A stretch of 64,000 nt of DNA from Sphaerolaimus hirsutus. Lineage: Eukaryota > Nematoda > Chromadorea > Monhysterida > Sphaerolaimidae. Shown here in pieces: positions 22,789 to 35,405 of this stretch. The notes beneath the pieces are model-generated. The model did not search any database. It saw nothing but the letters and a program-made list of their open reading frames with translations, and was not told where the DNA came from. Both the position numbers and the translations under genes were made by a program. The stretch lies in contig OZ038460.1 in assembly GCA_964036195.1 (NCBI GenBank), positions 16,495,504-16,559,503 on the forward strand, in the 5' to 3' direction. Within the stretch, counting starts at the first letter, position 1; every line of letters starts with the position of its first letter.

Positions 22789-23118
22789 TCTGAGACAAAA
22801 AGGAAAAAATTCACTCAAGTTTATCATAGCAGCGTGAGCTGTTTGGTTTTAAACACACACATAGATTTGATGACACTGATTTCAATTAAGCACTCCATTT
22901 TGATACTGCATTGCAATAATACTTGAATAGAACCCCCAGAGCCCAAAAAAGTTCAAATCAAAAATAATGCATTTGGGTTTAGTTGACGCCACTGATTTCA
23001 AATATGCACTGCATTTTGACACTAAATTACCATAACCCTTGAATAGTACCCCCAGGGCTCAAAAAATTGAAATGATGAAATGATGGGCCCGACCGAAGGT
23101 CGGCGCGAGGACTGCTAG
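22789..23118 (+). mobile_element. 330-bp mini-Helitron carrying two satellite monomers (copy A)
   Basis: It starts TCTGAGACAAAAAGG after A and ends with hairpin CCGACC-GAA-GGTCGG, CGCGAGGACTG, CTAG-T. The interior holds two diverged monomers of the same ~115-bp sequence that forms long arrays in the large Helitrons (TTCAAATATGCACTGCATTT, TTGACACTAAATTACCATAA). Helitron 2 is inserted exactly at its 5' boundary. Confidence 0.75.
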
Positions 23119-23169
23119 TGTTATTATAGTTGTGAATTAAAATATACAGTTATATCAGACAGGTTGCAG

Positions 23170-23670
23170 TAGGGATGAAAAAAAACATATTTTTGACAAC
23201 CCTGTTTTTAAAATAAACAAAAAACATTTTACAGATATATCAGACAAGTGGCACTACTTTATATAGCCAAAGAATCATTGTGTGGAGCCATGGGAGAGCA
23301 TTATAAATGGCGATTTCTGTCAATACCATGCATTTTCATGTTGACACATTACAAATATCACCTTTGTCAAATGTTCATGACTTAACTACTCATCACTTTA
23401 CACATGGATTAGTGCTTAAAAAAGGTCATAAGAGAAAGCTAACATATTGACAGTGATCTTTCACACTGTAGAAGTATGTGGGAGCACATTGGTTAGATAT
23501 TATATACTACACTAACAACTAACATATCATGGCTTATTATTACACAATAGCAGAACAAAGCTTTTACACTAAAAATGTCTCAAAACCAATTAAAAGAGCC
23601 ACCAATGTTATTATGTGTAGGTGAAATTGCATGTTTTTCTAACTGTTTGAAAAAATTCCAGCCATCCCTA
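23170..23670. mobile_element. hAT-like MITE (copy A)
   Basis: The ends are TAGGGATGAAAAAAAAC and TTCCAGCCATCCCTA. The body is shared with 13326-14022 (ATATATCAGACAAGTGG, GGGAGCACATTGG). The flanking 8-bp duplication is not clear. Non-coding. Confidence 0.7.
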
Positions 23671-23690
23671 AGCAGTATTTTGTAATTTTA

Positions 23691-24242
23691 CACTATGGGG
23701 AAAGTGTCTTTATGCTCACATCCAGGAACAAAAAAAATCAATGTGACCCTAATAAATGTGCAACCTGTGTTGAGATATAATGGGATGAATTCTTGTAGAT
23801 TAGGGTGCCTTTATGCCACATGTCGTTTTTTTGCTTTCTAGGTGCTTTGCTGCTTGTTTGACGGCAATCCAATGTCAAATTTCCGGTAGTAAAAAGTCTT
23901 CACCATTTTTGTGAAAACATTATGACAAAGTAAAAACATGTTAAAAGTATGAAAAAGATTTGTGTGCAGGTCTTATTCATCATTTTAACATATTATTTTC
24001 TTTGTTATAATGTTTTCACAAAAACGATGAAGACTTTTTTCTACTGGAAATTTGACATTGGATGGCCATCAAATGAGCAGCAAAGCACCTAGAAAGCTAA
24101 AAATCAACATGTGATGTGGCATAAAGGCTCCCTAATCTACGAGAATTCATCCCACATATCCTGACACAGGTCGCACATTAATTGGGGAGACATTGATTTT
24201 TTTGTTCCTGGCCTGGAACATAAAGACATTTTTCCGGGAGTG
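23691..24242. mobile_element. Foldback MITE with TA target sites (copy A)
   Basis: The ends are CACTATGGGGAAAGTGTC and AAAAATGTC-type CCGGGAGTG in inverse, flanked by TA on both sides. The two halves are inverted copies of each other almost to the centre (about 23960). TA flanks and CACT ends fit Tc1/mariner-type MITEs. A 67-codon minus-strand frame over the right arm is not supported. Confidence 0.75.
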
Positions 24243-24244
24243 TA

Positions 24245-24714
24245 CATGTAGGCATGATGGCTGTGTAGCATTATAACTAGTGATTACTGCCAAAAATTCA
24301 TTTTTATATCGATCCATCATGTATAGCATTTTATTGAACTTTAATGACATTGCGTGAAGTTGGGCATGAAATGGTGCTTAATAAAGGTTATAAGAGAGGG
24401 CTAATTAGTACATTAGGAGTTTAAGATGTTTCACACTATGGCGGGTATGTGGAATCGCATTGGCTGGGTATATTTATAGTGCCTGTTATAACAGGTTATT
24501 ATTTACAGTATCATGTAGAAATGGAAAGTTTGCCACTAAAAAATAAAACAAAACCCATCAAGCATGCTTGCGCGACAAAATATTTACCGAATGGATAGCT
24601 ACTGAAAATTACACCAGCTGTTTTTTACAAATGGCATTGATGCTTGTGTTTTGTATTTTAATTTTTAAAAACGTTGGTTTTTTTAAAAACGGTTGAAAAA
24701 CGCTGGCCACCACT
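24245..24714. mobile_element. Truncated hAT-like element, right part (copy A; copy B at 32038-32507)
   Basis: This is the body and right end (AACGCTGGCCACCACTAA) of the shared hAT-like family. The left end is missing where the TA-flanked foldback adjoins. Confidence 0.6.
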
Positions 24715-24797
24715 AATCCGACATAATTTCCCTTTGTGCAAATATACACATGAATGCGAGAAATGGTTGCCAATCATAAAAATGATTGTGAAAGACC

Positions 24798-25468
24798 TAG
24801 GGTTGGAAAAAAACGTTTTTTTTTAACTCGATGTTTTGTTTTTTTTTAAAACGTTTTTTTTTATAAAAAAAACGTTTTTTTTTAAAAGCTCCCAGATATG
24901 ACCTAGTGTCAACATATATAGGTATATCAGACACTGGCAATACTCTGTGATGTTAAATATGACCATATAATGGCTGTGGAGCCATGGGATAGCATTATAA
25001 GTGGTGATTTGTGTCAAAAATATCCATTTTTCGTCGACATATCGTTCGTATATCGCCTTATAGTTGAATGTTCGTGACATCAGGTAAAGTTTGGCACGGA
25101 ATGGTGATCAAACAAGGTTATAAAAGGAGGTTGTTACTTTGGGAGTGAAGTTACACACTGTGGAGGTACATGGAAGCACATTACCTCAATATTATATATT
25201 ACAGCAACATATGTCGGCTTATTCACCCATGGTAGCACATAGAAATGGATGTTTTGATACTAAAAATGCAACAAAACCAATGAAAACAACCACCAATGTC
25301 AATTTGTGTGTGAAATTGCGCGCTTGCGCGCAAAAATTTTGCAAAATACCTAGTGCTTAGTACTAAAAATTTCGGCCGATGTTTTTTTTTAAAAAAAAAC
25401 ATTTCGGACGTCATGTTTTTTTATTAAAAAAAACGTTGTTTTTTTTAAAAAAACATCGGCCAACCCTA
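24798..25468. mobile_element. hAT-like MITE with AAACGTTTTTTT ends and perfect TSD (copy A)
   Basis: The ends are TAGGGTTGGAAAAAAACG and CATCGGCCAACCCTA, and the duplication is GAAAGACC (24790-24797 and 25469-25476). The body belongs to the shared hAT-like family (GGTATATCAGACACTGG, GCGCGCTTGCGCGC). Poly-T/poly-A tracts of AAACG phase make up the ends. Non-coding. Confidence 0.9.
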
Positions 25469-25700
25469 GAAAGACCACAGGCTGTGTCCCCCCTTCCAAA
25501 TTAACTGAACATTTGCAAAACTAAGGTCGACAGCCGTTTTCCTAACGTTACCAAAAGCCCAAAACGTTAGAAAATAACGTCAAAATGGCTCAAAACGTTA
25601 GGATGTATTCACGGGACACGCGCTATGTAACATGGGTGGGCCAGCATATTCACATTACCTAAGTAGCTTACCTAGTCACAAAAAAATGTTTTTAAGAAAC

Positions 25701-26397
25701 TAGGGATGGAAAAAAGCGCTTTTTTTAACGACCCCGCTTTTTTTAAAAAAAAAGCGCTTTTTAAAAAAAAACGCACTTTTTTCGCTTTTTTTCAAAAAAT
25801 GCCAAGACGGTACCTAAAAAGTTCCCAAATAGGGTTCTGAGTCAATATATACAGGTATATCAGACAAGTGGTAGTACTTGTGATGATATATAGCCATAGA
25901 ATGGCTGTGTAATCATGAGATAGCATTATAAGTCCTAATTTCTGCCACAAAAATCCAATTTTATGTTGACTCGTTATGTATATCGCTGTTTGTGTATGTT
26001 TCATGACTTCTAGTGATATTAGGCATGGAATAGTGCTTAAATAACGTTGTAAGAGAAGGCTAATGCATGACAGTGATGTTACACTCTGTAGAAGTATGTA
26101 GGAGCACATTGGCTGGATATTATTTACTAGACTGACATATCACAACTTATTATTACATGATACCATGGAGGAATAGCAGCAATGGCACTAAAAATGCCAC
26201 AAAACCAATGAAAACAACCACCAATGGCAATTTGCATGTGAAATTGCGCGCTCGCGCGCGAAAAAATTACAAATTACCTAGTGCACAAACACAAAATTTT
26301 TTGCCAGCGCTTTTTTTTTTTAAAAAGCGCTGGGACCCTTGCGCTTTTTTTTTAAAAAAAGCGGCGTTTTTTTAAAAAAAAGCGCTGGCCATCCCTA
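25701..26397. mobile_element. hAT-like MITE with GCGCTTTTTTAAAA ends (copy B)
   Basis: This is the duplicate of the element at 13326-14022, with the same TAAGAAAC duplications (25693-25700 and 26398-26405). Differences are limited to homopolymer lengths and a few substitutions. Confidence 0.9.
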
Positions 26398-26583
26398 TAA
26401 GAAACCTTTTTAAAAAAGTTTTTAAAAATAAAACGTTTTTTAAAAGCCTCAAAAAAACTCTTCCTAATACTTATAGGGGCGTAAGGCTTGGGCCGCTGCC
26501 AAAAAATCCAGCACACACAAGCTGACTTAGGGAGGGTATTCCTACAATTTCACACAAAGCCCTGCCTGTCTAAACAAATGAAT

Positions 26584-26722
26584 CAGCAAACATGTCCAAA
26601 CAGAGCCAGCTGGTGCTAATTCCAGACAACAGCAAACATGTCCAAACAGAGCCAGCTGATGCCAATTCCAGACCACAGCAAACATGTCCAAACAGAGCCA
26701 GCTGGTGCCAATTCCAGACCAT
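26584..26722. repeat. 46-bp tandem array, three units (copy B)
   Basis: Same unit as 14209-14438, but with three repeats instead of five. This accounts for 92 bp of the length difference between the duplicated blocks. Confidence 0.9.
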
Positions 26723-29394
26723 GTACAGTGTAAAGTAAAATGTCAAATCTCAAATGTCAAATGTCATGTCAATCAATAAAAGAATATTTTATTACTGTAA
26801 TTTGCGTGACAATTGACACTTTATGTTGCATTTGTCATGATAATTGACACTGCATGACATTTGACATCTTACTTTGCAGTTAACAGAATCTGGGACTGCC
26901 CCCTGAAAGCAGCTTGCTTGCAGGCTCCGCCCACTGTGTGAAGTCAAATGTCAACTGATAAATTTCAACTGAAATGGCAAGTTTAATGTCAAGTGATAAA
27001 TGTCATGTCAAATGTCAAGTCAAATGTCAAGTGATAAATTTCAAGTGAAATGTCAAGTAATAAATTTCAAGTGAAATGTCAAGTCAAATGTCCAGTTAAA
27101 TGTTAAGCTTAATGTCAAGTGATAAATGACATGTCAAATGTCAAGTTTAATGTCAAGTGATAAATTTCAAATGAAATGTCAAGTTTAATGTCAAGTGATA
27201 AATGTCATGTCAAATGTCAAGTCAAATGTCAAGTTTAATGTCAACTGATAAATGTCATGTCAAATGTCAAGTGACAAATTTCAAGTCAAGTCAAATAACA
27301 AGTCATATGTCAAATCAAATTTCAAGTGGTAAATGTCAAGTCAAATGTCAAGCTAAATGTCAAGTGATCAAATATCAAGTCAAATGTCAACTTATAAGTG
27401 TCAAGTCAAATGTCAAGTTGTAAATGTCATGTCTAAAGTCAAGTCCAGTCAAATGTTAAGTGATAAATGTCAAGCAATAAATGTCAGGCCAAAGGTCAAG
27501 TGATAAATGTCAAGTGATAGATGTCAAGTGATAAAATATTAAGTGATAAAATATCAAGTCAAATATCAAGTGATAAATGTCAAGTGGTAGATTTCAAGTG
27601 AAATGTCAAGTGAAAAATGTCAAGTGATAGATGTCAAGTGATAAATGTCAAGTGATAAATTTCAAGTGAAATGTCAAGTTTTATGTCAAGTGATGAATGT
27701 CAAGACAAATGTCAATTGATAAATGTCAATTGAGTGATAGATGTCAAGTTATAAAACATCAAGTGATAAAATATCAAGTCAAATATCAAGAGATAACTTT
27801 CAAGTCAAATGTCAACTGATAAATTTCAACTGAAATGGCAAGTTTTATGTCAAGTGATAAATGTCATGTCAAATGTCAAGTCAAATGTCAAGTGATAAAT
27901 TTCAAGTGAAATGTCAAGTTATAAATTTTAAGTGAAATGTCAAGTCAAATGTCCAGTTAAATGTTAAGCTTAATGTCAAGTGATAAATGAATGTCAAATG
28001 TCAAGTTTAATGTCAAGTGATAAATTTCAAATGAAATGTCAAGTTTAATGTCAAGTGATAAATGTCATGTCAAATGTCAAGTCAAATGTCAAGTTTAATG
28101 TCAACTGATAAATGTCATGTCAAATGTCAAGTGACAAATTTCAAGTCAAGTCAAATAACAAGTCATATGTCAAATCAAATTTCAAGTGGTAAATGTCAAG
28201 TCAAATGTCAAGCTTAATGTCAAGTGATCAAATATCAAGTCAAATGTCAACTTATAAGTGTCAAGTCAAATGTCACGTTGTAAATGTCACATCTAAAGTC
28301 AAGTCCAGTCAAATATTACATGATAAATGTCAAGCAATAAATGTCAGGCCAAATGTCAAGTGATAAATGTCAAGTGATAGATGTCAAGTGATAAAATATC
28401 AAGTGATAAAATATCAAGTCAAATATCAAGTGATAAATGTCAAGTGGTAGATTTCAAGTGAAATGTCAAGTAAAAATGTCAAGTGATAGATGTCAAGTGA
28501 TAAATGTCAAGTGGTAGACTTCAAGTGAAATGTCAAGTAAAAAATGTAAAGTGATAGATGTCAAGTGATAAATGTCAAGTGATAAATTTCATGGGAAATG
28601 TCAAGTTTAATGTCAAGTGATGAATGTCAAGACAAATGTCAATTGATAAATGTCAATTGATAAATGTCAAGTGATAAATATCAAGTGATAAATGTCAAGT
28701 GATAGATGTCAAGTTATAAAACATCAAGTGATAAAATATCAAGTCAAATATCAAGTGATAACTTTCAAGTCAAATGTCAACTGATAAATTTCAACTGAAA
28801 TGTCAAGTTTAATGTCAAGTGATAAATGTCATGTCAAATGTCAAGTCAAATGTCAAGTGATTAATTTCAAGTGAAATGTCAAGTGATAAATTTCAAGTGA
28901 AATGTCAAGTCAAATGTCCAGTTAAATGTTAAGCTTAATGTCAAGTGATAAATGACATGTCAAATGTCAATTTTAATGTCAAGTGATAAATGACATGTCA
29001 AATGTCAATTTTAATGTCAAGTGATAAAATTCAAGTGAAATGTCAAGTTTAATGTCAAGTGATTAATGTCATGTCAAACGTCAAGTCAAATGTCAAGTTT
29101 AATGTCAACTGATAAATGTCATGTCAAATGTCAAGTGACAAATTTCAAGTCAAGTCAAATAACAAGTCATATGTCAAGTCAAATTTCAAGTGGTAAATGT
29201 CAAGTCAAATGTCAAGCTAAATGTCAAGTGATCAAATATCAAGTCAAATGTCAACTTATAAGTGTCAAGTCTAATGTCAAGTTGTAAATGTCAAGTCTAA
29301 AGTCAAGTCAAATGTCAAGTGATAAATGTAAGGTGAATATATAGTGATAACTTTCAATTGAAATGTCAAGTCAAATGCCAAGTGATAAATTTCA
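26723..29394. repeat. TGTCA satellite (copy B)
   Basis: Duplicate of the array at 14439-17180, lacking one ~70-bp internal repeat. Confidence 0.9.
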
Positions 29395-29423
29395 AGAACG
29401 GCATCATTTACATGGAGTGGCGC

Positions 29424-30014
29424 TAGGGTGTCAAAAAAAATTATTTTACAGAAAACGGAAATGGAAAAAAATTTTCAGCACCTGGAAAACGGAACGGAAA
29501 ACGGAAAAAAATTGCGCTTGGCGGAAAACGGAAACAGAAATGGCAAAAAAAATTCAGCGGCTGGAAAACAGAAAAAGAGGCTGGAAAAACGGAAACGGAA
29601 AATCAAATTTGCACAGAAATGGAAAAACTTGCTAAAATTTTGCTGGAGAATGGATAAAATTTGCTTAAATTTTGCTGGAAGTAGAAAAAATTTGCAGTAC
29701 TTTTGCTGGAAACAGAAAATTTTTCACATCATTGACAATCTGCATGAATTTCTACCAGTTTGGCTGATCAGAAAACAGAAAGTTGAGCCAGAAAAAGGTA
29801 AAATGAGGCGGAAAAACTGGAAATTGAGGCGGAAAATGGAAAAGACGGAAAAACTGAAAATTTAGCCGGAAAACGGAAAATGAGCTGGAAAAACGGAAAC
29901 GGAAAAAAATGTTGCAGGAAAACGGAACAGAAAACAGAAAAAAAATTTCGGAACGGAAAATGGAAAAATTTGCCTGCGGAAAACGGAAACGGAAAACGGA
30001 AATTTGATACCCTA
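29424..30014. mobile_element. hAT-like MITE rich in AAACGG motifs (copy B)
   Basis: Duplicate of 17210-17800 with the same flanking 8-mers (AGTGGCGC and AGTGGTGC). Confidence 0.85.
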
Positions 30015-30581
30015 AGTGGTGCCATCTACACCAAAACGGCAGTGCCATCTACTCCAAAATGGCACCATTTTTGTGGAGTGGCGCCATCTACTCGCCAGCA
30101 TATATATTGTTCAGCAAGACACCTACTGGGTGTCATTCAGGGAAGCATGGGCCACTGGCCACACAAAAGAAGTATATCAGCAAAAAAATGGCTAAAGCCA
30201 AACAAAAAGTGGATGCTGAACAAGCAAATAGACATGAAGTGTGTCTCTCAAATGGACATGAAGTGCGTCTCTCAAATGGACATTAATATATATTGGATGC
30301 ACAAAAGAAATGTATCATTGCTTAGAAAATGGCATACACTTCACTGATAACAAAGTTTACTGTGGTTACATATCCCACCTGAATAAAGAAACTATTTGTA
30401 TTACATCAGAAGAGTTAAATGTATTGACAGTTAAATGCACAAAAGCAATATATCATTACATCTGCATTGTGAGAAATGTCTCACATTGAACCCAGACTTT
30501 TATTTATTCAATAGTTTCCAAGGCAGATTACAGTGTTAGATGTACACATCCATGTAAAAAAAGTTTCACAACCTTCAACTA

Positions 30582-30911
30582 TCTGAGACAAAAAGGAAAA
30601 AATTCACTCAAGTTTATCATAGCAGCGTGAGCTGTTTGGTTTTAAACACACACATAGATTTGATGACACTGATTTCAATTAAGCACTCCATTTTGATACT
30701 GCATTGCAATAATACTTGAATAGAACCCCCAGAGCCCAAAAAAGTTCAAATCAAAAATAATGCATTTGGGTTTAGTTGACGCCACTGATTTCAAATATGC
30801 ACTGCATTTTGACACTAAATTACCATAACCCTTGAATAGTACCCCCAGGGCTCAAAAAATTGAAATGATGAAATGATGGGCCCGACCGAAGGTCGGCGCG
30901 AGGACTGCTAG
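30582..30911 (+). mobile_element. 330-bp mini-Helitron carrying two satellite monomers (copy B)
   Basis: Duplicate of 22789-23118. Its 5' boundary is undisturbed here because copy B lacks Helitron 2. Confidence 0.75.
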
Positions 30912-30962
30912 TGTTATTATAGTTGTGAATTAAAATATACAGTTATATCAGACAGGTTGCAG

Positions 30963-31463
30963 TAGGGATGAAAAAAAACATATTTTTGACAACCCTGTTT
31001 TTAAAATAAACAAAAAACATTTTACAGATATATCAGACAAGTGGCACTACTTTATATAGCCAAAGAATCATTGTGTGGAGCCATGGGAGAGCATTATAAA
31101 TGGCGATTTCTGTCAATACCATGCATTTTCATGTTGACACATTACAAATATCACCTTTGTCAAATGTTCATGACTTAACTACTCATCACTTTACACATGG
31201 ATTAGTGCTTAAAAAAGGTCATAAGAGAAAGCTAACATATTGACAGTGATCTTTCACACTGTAGAAGTATGTGGGAGCACATTGGTTAGATATTATATAC
31301 TACACTAACAACTAACATATCATGGCTTATTATTACACAATAGCAGAACAAAGCTTTTACACTAAAAATGTCTCAAAACCAATTAAAAGAGCCACCAATG
31401 TTATTATGTGTAGGTGAAATTGCATGTTTTTCTAACTGTTTGAAAAAATTCCAGCCATCCCTA
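30963..31463. mobile_element. hAT-like MITE (copy B)
   Basis: Duplicate of 23170-23670. Confidence 0.7.
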
Positions 31464-31483
31464 AGCAGTATTTTGTAATTTTA

Positions 31484-32035
31484 CACTATGGGGAAAGTGT
31501 CTTTATGCTCACATCCAGGAACAAAAAAAATCAATGTGACCCTAATAAATGTGCAACCTGTGTTGAGATATAATGGGATGAATTCTTGTAGATTAGGGTG
31601 CCTTTATGCCACATGTCGTTTTTTTGCTTTCTAGGTGCTTTGCTGCTTGTTTGACGGCAATCCAATGTCAAATTTCCGGTAGTAAAAAGTCTTCACCATT
31701 TTTGTGAAAACATTATGACAAAGTAAAAACATGTTAAAAGTATGAAAAAGATTTGTGTGCAGGTCTTATTCATCATTTTAACATATTATTTTCTTTGTTA
31801 TAATGTTTTCACAAAAACGATGAAGACTTTTTTCTACTGGAAATTTGACATTGGATGGCCATCAAATGAGCAGCAAAGCACCTAGAAAGCTAAAAATCAA
31901 CATGTGATGTGGCATAAAGGCTCCCTAATCTACGAGAATTCATCCCACATATCCTGACACAGGTCGCACATTAATTGGGGAGACATTGATTTTTTTGTTC
32001 CTGGCCTGGAACATAAAGACATTTTTCCGGGAGTG
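31484..32035. mobile_element. Foldback MITE with TA target sites (copy B)
   Basis: Duplicate of 23691-24242. Confidence 0.75.
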
Positions 32036-32590
32036 TACATGTAGGCATGATGGCTGTGTAGCATTATAACTAGTGATTACTGCCAAAAATTCATTTTTAT
32101 ATCGATCCATCATGTATAGCATTTTATTGAACTTTAATGACATTGCGTGAAGTTGGGCATGAAATGGTGCTTAATAAAGGTTATAAGAGAGGGCTAATTA
32201 GTACATTAGGAGTTTAAGATGTTTCACACTATGGCGGGTATGTGGAATCGCATTGGCTGGGTATATTTATAGTGCCTGTTATAACAGGTTATTATTTACA
32301 GTATCATGTAGAAATGGAAAGTTTGCCACTAAAAAATAAAACAAAACCCATCAAGCATGCTTGCGCGACAAAATATTTACCGAATGGATAGCTACTGAAA
32401 ATTACACCAGCTGTTTTTTACAAATGGCATTGATGCTTGTGTTTTGTATTTTAATTTTTAAAAACGTTGGTTTTTTTAAAAACGGTTGAAAAACGCTGGC
32501 CACCACTAATCCGACATAATTTCCCTTTGTGCAAATATACACATGAATGCGAGAAATGGTTGCCAATCATAAAAATGATTGTGAAAGACC

Positions 32591-33260
32591 TAGGGTTGGA
32601 AAAAAACGTTTTTTTTTAACTCGATGTTTTTTTTTAAAAAAAAACGTTTTTTTTTATAAAAAAAACGTTTTTTTTTAAAAGCTCCCAGATATGACCTAGT
32701 GTCAACATATATAGGTATATCAGACACTGGCAATACTCTGTGATGTTAAATATGACCATATAATGGCTGTGGAGCCATGGGATAGCATTATAAGTGGTGA
32801 TTTGTGTCAAAAATATCCATTTTTCGTCGACATATCGTTCGTATATCGCCTTATAGTCGAATGTTCGTGACATCAGGTAAAGTTTGGCACGGAATGGTGA
32901 TCAAACAAGGTTATAAAAGGAGGTTGTTACTTTGGGAGTGAAGTTACACACTGTGGAGGTACATGGAAGCACATTACCTCAATATTATATATTACAGCAA
33001 CATATGTCGGCTTATTCACCCATGGTAGCACATAGAAATGGATGTTTTGATACTAAAAATGCAACAAAACCAATGAAAACAACCACCAATGTCAATTTGT
33101 GTGTGAAATTGCGCGCTTGCGCGCAAAAATTTTGCAAAATACCTAGTGCTTAGTACTAAAAATTTCGGCCGATGTTTTTTTTTAAAAAAAACATTTCGGA
33201 CGTCATGTTTTTTTATTAAAAAAAACGTTGTTTTTTTTAAAAAAACATCGGCCAACCCTA
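32591..33260. mobile_element. hAT-like MITE with AAACGTTTTTTT ends (copy B)
   Basis: Duplicate of 24798-25468 with the same GAAAGACC duplications (32583-32590 and 33261-33268). Confidence 0.9.
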
Positions 33261-33272
33261 GAAAGACCACAG

Positions 33273-34333
33273 GCTGCATCATGCTATGGATTCTCACTAA
33301 TGTATTAAACCTGTATTTTTAGAAGTGCTTTTCTGCTTCAGCTTTGGTATTTACCATTTACCAGAAAATGGCAATAGTTCGGAATTTTACAAAACCATAT
33401 TAAAAATGGAACCTTCATGTCAATTGTAAATGCTGAAAATACCCAAAATATTTATCTACTCAAACTTCACAATCGACTTAAGGACTCACTACTTTCAGAA
33501 CATCTCAAATTGTTTCACTGTTCAAAGCAGCCATATGTTTCTTCGAATACGTGTGATTTTAGTGAATGCACAAAAAGTTGCTACAAATCCAGCCAGTCTA
33601 GTAATTTTATTCTAGTTTCTGGTGTTGAAAAAAAAACGAAGAAAAAAAAAGGAAAAAATGGCCTGTGAACTTGTCATGTGATAAAATAATGATAAGAAAG
33701 GTGGTTTACACACCGGTGATAACGCAGGAAGGGCAATGAAATAAATTATGCAATGCATAATTAATCAGTCTACTGGAAAGTACACAAACATTATAAAAAC
33801 GGCCATAGACGTATCTGGTATGTTTACCTAAGTATGTACAGCGCCACAGAGTGCAAATGCGATTTACATTTTTGCTAGAATAAAATTTAGTATAACAAGG
33901 TGAATGTGTATAAATACTAAAGAGCTTTCATTTCACATTCATGGAAAAAATTTAGCATGTAGACACAGCAGTGAAACAGCTTTAAAATGAAGCTCAACAA
34001 TTGTTCTTGTGCTATTCCGATATTTAATATTTTTTATCAAACTTAATCAAACCACACGCATCGACTTACTATTTTGCAGGATTTTTTATTCAAAACAAAA
34101 AAACTACATATTAGGTTAAATAAAAAGGTACTTAGTATTACTTAAATTGTGCAAACAACAGTAACTAAGTGCATTCACAAGCTTGTCAAATATGTAGGCA
34201 AATATTTATACATTTGCAGACAGGGAAAATAGAAAACAGTAACTGTGCAAGAAAAAATAACCATTTATGTTTAAAAAAGTGCACTGAGAATATGTGTCTT
34301 ATTGAGGCCACACAGCCTAGTTCACATCAACAT
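33273..34333. other. Unassigned AT-rich DNA
   Basis: Apart from an 83-codon plus-strand frame (33417-33668) with no recognised features and a lysine-rich tail from an A-rich tract, I see no gene, repeat or RNA here. It is the first largely unique sequence after the duplication. Confidence 0.5.
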
Positions 34334-35036
34334 TAGGGTTCAAACGATATATCGTATCGAATATCGGATATCGACCAATTTTTAATATCGAATATCGAAT
34401 ATCGATATCGAAAATTTTGAAAAAATATCAAATATCGAATATCGATATCGAAAATTTTGAAAAAATATCGAATATCGACCATTTTTTCGATATATCGAAC
34501 CTGTATTGTATCCCCAAATTTACTTTTCATTTTCATTTTGAGATGTTTATGGTTGATCTGATGTGCTTATAGTATTGTATTTGATGAGTAAAAGTACAGT
34601 ATTTATAATGTCATTGTTGTTGGAGTGCTAAATTTGAAGCCAGAAAACGCTGATATCCTTTTTTTGCAACATGCCCTTAAGCAATTAGATTAGGATGAAC
34701 TGTAATATCTACCAATTGTTATTTGTCTGATACACTTTGATTCATCATGTTTTTCTTCTATTTTCTACCATTGAGTGATGTAAAGCTTGTTAAAATCACT
34801 TGTACCATTCAAATTTCAGTAACGAGATGATTCAACATGTGTGCAACCACATGAAAATACAATATGCCACTTGAAATATGCCTTGCTATACCAAAAGCAT
34901 ATCGCAATATCGAATATCGAAAATATCGAATATCGAATATCGACCATTTTTCAATATCGAATATCGAATATCGATATCGAAAATTTTGAAAAAATATCGA
35001 ATATCGATATCGAAAAGTCATATCGTTTGAACCCTA
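34334..35036. mobile_element. hAT-like MITE with TCGATAT ends and perfect TSD
   Basis: The ends are TAGGGTTCAAACGATATATC and CATATCGTTTGAACCCTA, with duplicated ATCAACAT (34326-34333 and 35037-35044). Same family as 2808-3534, in the opposite orientation. Small frames through the ATCGAATATCG tract are artefacts. Confidence 0.88.
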
Positions 35037-35240
35037 ATCAACATACATGTCAACTAAATTCGACATTTTTTTATAAATTTTGTAATTTCAACTTTCCTAT
35101 GTGAAAGAGCTTAGTTTTACCGTGACATTTAATTTTCATTGTTTCTGTTATGTGCGACGCTACAAATTTTTTTCCATTATTTAGTTGACATCAGATGACA
35201 CGAATTTGCAATGTCAACTAGTGTGTCTGTGTGGGCCCAT

Positions 35241-35405
35241 TGGGCCCACACAAGCTAGTTGACATCGACACCAAATGTCAACTGGTGCCGATCCCGATTC
35301 AAAGCTTGCTGACGAGTGTACGAACGACCTTCAAACGCAATCTTTGAATTGGGAGTGGAACCAGTTGACATTTGGTGTCGATGTCAACTAGCGTGTGAGG
35401 GGCCA
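35241..35405. mobile_element. Small foldback with ~50-bp inverted arms
   Basis: The left arm (TGGGCCCACACAAGCTAGTT-GACATCGACACC) and right arm (GGTGTCGATGTCAACTAGCG-TGTGAGGGGCCA) are inverse complements with few mismatches. They surround a ~55-bp spacer. Confidence 0.7.

Larger units (their letters stand above)
13106..25480. repeat. Tandem segmental duplication, copy A (with Helitron 2 inserted)
   Basis: After removing the 4421-bp Helitron at 18368-22788, this block is about 7.95 kb and nearly identical in order and sequence to 25481-33272. The difference of about 162 bp is explained by two extra 46-bp units near 14209-14438 and one ~70-bp satellite unit near 15237-15305. The word GCTG is shared at the left boundary, the internal junction and the right boundary, consistent with a microhomology-mediated or unequal-exchange origin. 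A false assembly duplication of two alleles cannot be excluded. Confidence 0.9.
25481..33272. repeat. Tandem segmental duplication, copy B (empty Helitron site)
   Basis: This is the second copy of the block at 13106-25480, without the Helitron. At 30581/30582 the sequence CTTCAACTA-TCTGAGACA is uninterrupted, which gives the pre-insertion state of the copy A site. Confidence 0.9.
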
